7,620 bases of DNA, taken from positions 1 through 7,620 of the forward strand of contig CANBZE010000076.1 of NCBI GenBank assembly GCA_947373775.1, in the 5' to 3' direction. Of this stretch, positions 7,348-7,620 are shown piece by piece. This DNA is from Alphaproteobacteria bacterium (GTDB taxonomy: Bacteria > Pseudomonadota > Alphaproteobacteria > Micropepsales > Micropepsaceae). The first letter of the stretch is position 1. Each line of letters starts with the position of its first letter. The notes beneath the pieces were generated by a model that saw only the letters and a program-made list of their open reading frames with translations, did no database searches and was not told the DNA's origin. The position numbers and the translations under genes are program-made.

Positions 7348-7395
7348 ATCTTTTTGTTCAGACAAGGCTAGAGCAGGCCGAACAGGGCCGCAACC

Positions 7396-7401
7396 GGGGA
7401 G
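7396..7401 (+). promoter_or_regulatory. Ribosome binding site of the MFS transporter gene
   Basis: GGGGAG ends 6 bases before the TTG at 7408. Because it is well placed for the TTG and too far from the ATG at 7426, it supports a TTG start. Confidence 0.55.
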
Positions 7402-7407
7402 AGTGCT

Positions 7408-7620
7408 TTGAATCGTCGTTGGACCATGCTGCTGCCGGTCATTTTCGTCAGCTACAGCCTGTCCTATCTGGACCGGGCCAATTTCAGCTTCGGCGCCGCG
7501 GCCGGCATGGCCACCGACCTGCACATCACCGCCGCGCAATCCTCGCTCTTGGGCTCGTTGTTCTTCCTGGGCTATTTCGCCTTCCAGATCCCCGGCGCCA
7601 TCTATGCCCAGCGCTACAGC
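7408..7620 (+). CDS. Major facilitator superfamily transporter, anion:cation symporter type (3' end outside the window)
   Basis: 71 codons are visible from a TTG at 7408 to the right edge without a stop. The first segment is positively charged (N-R-R-W), then a first membrane helix at about residues 7-21. It is followed by Y-L-D-R-A-N-F-S-F-G-A, the short D-R motif after helix 1 that is typical of the ACS (phthalate/glucarate/hexuronate permease) branch. The loop and helix 2 region includes Q-S-S-L-L-G-S-L-F-F-L-G-Y-F-A-F-Q-I-P-G-A (44-64), again the ACS pattern. Such carriers usually import sugar acids or other organic anions with protons at the inner membrane. The position, divergent from the exported enzyme block over a 70-base gap, suggests it imports their product. 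An ATG at 7426 is the alternative start, but it would cut into helix 1. Substrate cannot be told from 71 residues. Confidence 0.82.
   Translation, partial: MNRRWTMLLPVIFVSYSLSYLDRANFSFGAAAGMATDLHITAAQSSLLGSLFFLGYFAFQIPGAIYAQRYS

Larger units (their letters stand above)
7338..7407. promoter_or_regulatory. Divergent intergenic region, likely control region for the minus-strand block and the transporter
   Basis: The 70 bases between the two divergent starts must hold the upstream signals of both genes. On the minus strand a weak sigma-70-like pair can be read: TTGCGG (7393-7388) and TAGCCT (7370-7365) with a 17-base spacer, placing a start near 7358, about 20 bases before the ATG. TTGT-TCAG-ACAA (7354-7365) is a short inverted repeat over the predicted start region and could be an operator half-site pair. 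GGCC-GAACAG-GGCC lies just beside it. None of these is strong; the shared region itself is the main argument for co-regulation. Confidence 0.35.

Noticed and set aside
7338..7349. Start of the SnoaL-like gene at the earlier ATG (7349)
   Set aside because: No ribosome binding site precedes it, while a G-rich one precedes the ATG at 7337; the extra four residues also weaken the signal peptide start.

Overview
The window (7,620 bases, GC-rich, strong third-position G/C bias) looks like chromosome of an alphaproteobacterium. This is inferred from codon style and protein flavour (Tat-exported enzymes, a gluconate-dehydrogenase-like GMC enzyme, a large cadherin/Ig-like repeat protein); the genus cannot be fixed from sequence alone. 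No tRNA, rRNA, CRISPR array, insertion sequence or phage gene was seen, and gene density is close to 100 percent.

Layout. Positions 2-1351 (+) are the C-terminal end of a long repeat protein that enters from the left edge: four tandem repeats of about 113-115 residues carrying an S-D-P-D-G-D motif. It converges on a minus-strand block, and the two stop codons overlap. That block reads, in transcription order from right to left: a small Sec-exported SnoaL/NTF2-like protein (7337-6921), a Tat-exported amidase-signature hydrolase (6924-5407), a Tat-exported GH42-like glycoside hydrolase (5407-3206) and a GMC-family FAD oxidoreductase of the gluconate 2-dehydrogenase/glucoside dehydrogenase type (3108-1348). 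The first three genes are interlocked by a GTGA and a TGATG overlap; the fourth follows after 97 bases with no clear terminator or promoter between. Divergent from the block, starting with TTG at 7408 and running off the right edge, is a major facilitator transporter of the anion:cation symporter type.

How they may work together (inference). Three products carry export signals, and the fourth belongs to a family that often works in the periplasm with a small Tat-bearing subunit and a cytochrome. The divergent transporter belongs to a family that often imports sugar acids and other organic anions. This suggests an envelope pathway that opens an amide bond and a glycosidic bond in a glycoconjugate, oxidises the released or still linked sugar, and imports an acidic product. 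The substrate is unknown. I do not recognise this exact gene set as a named system.
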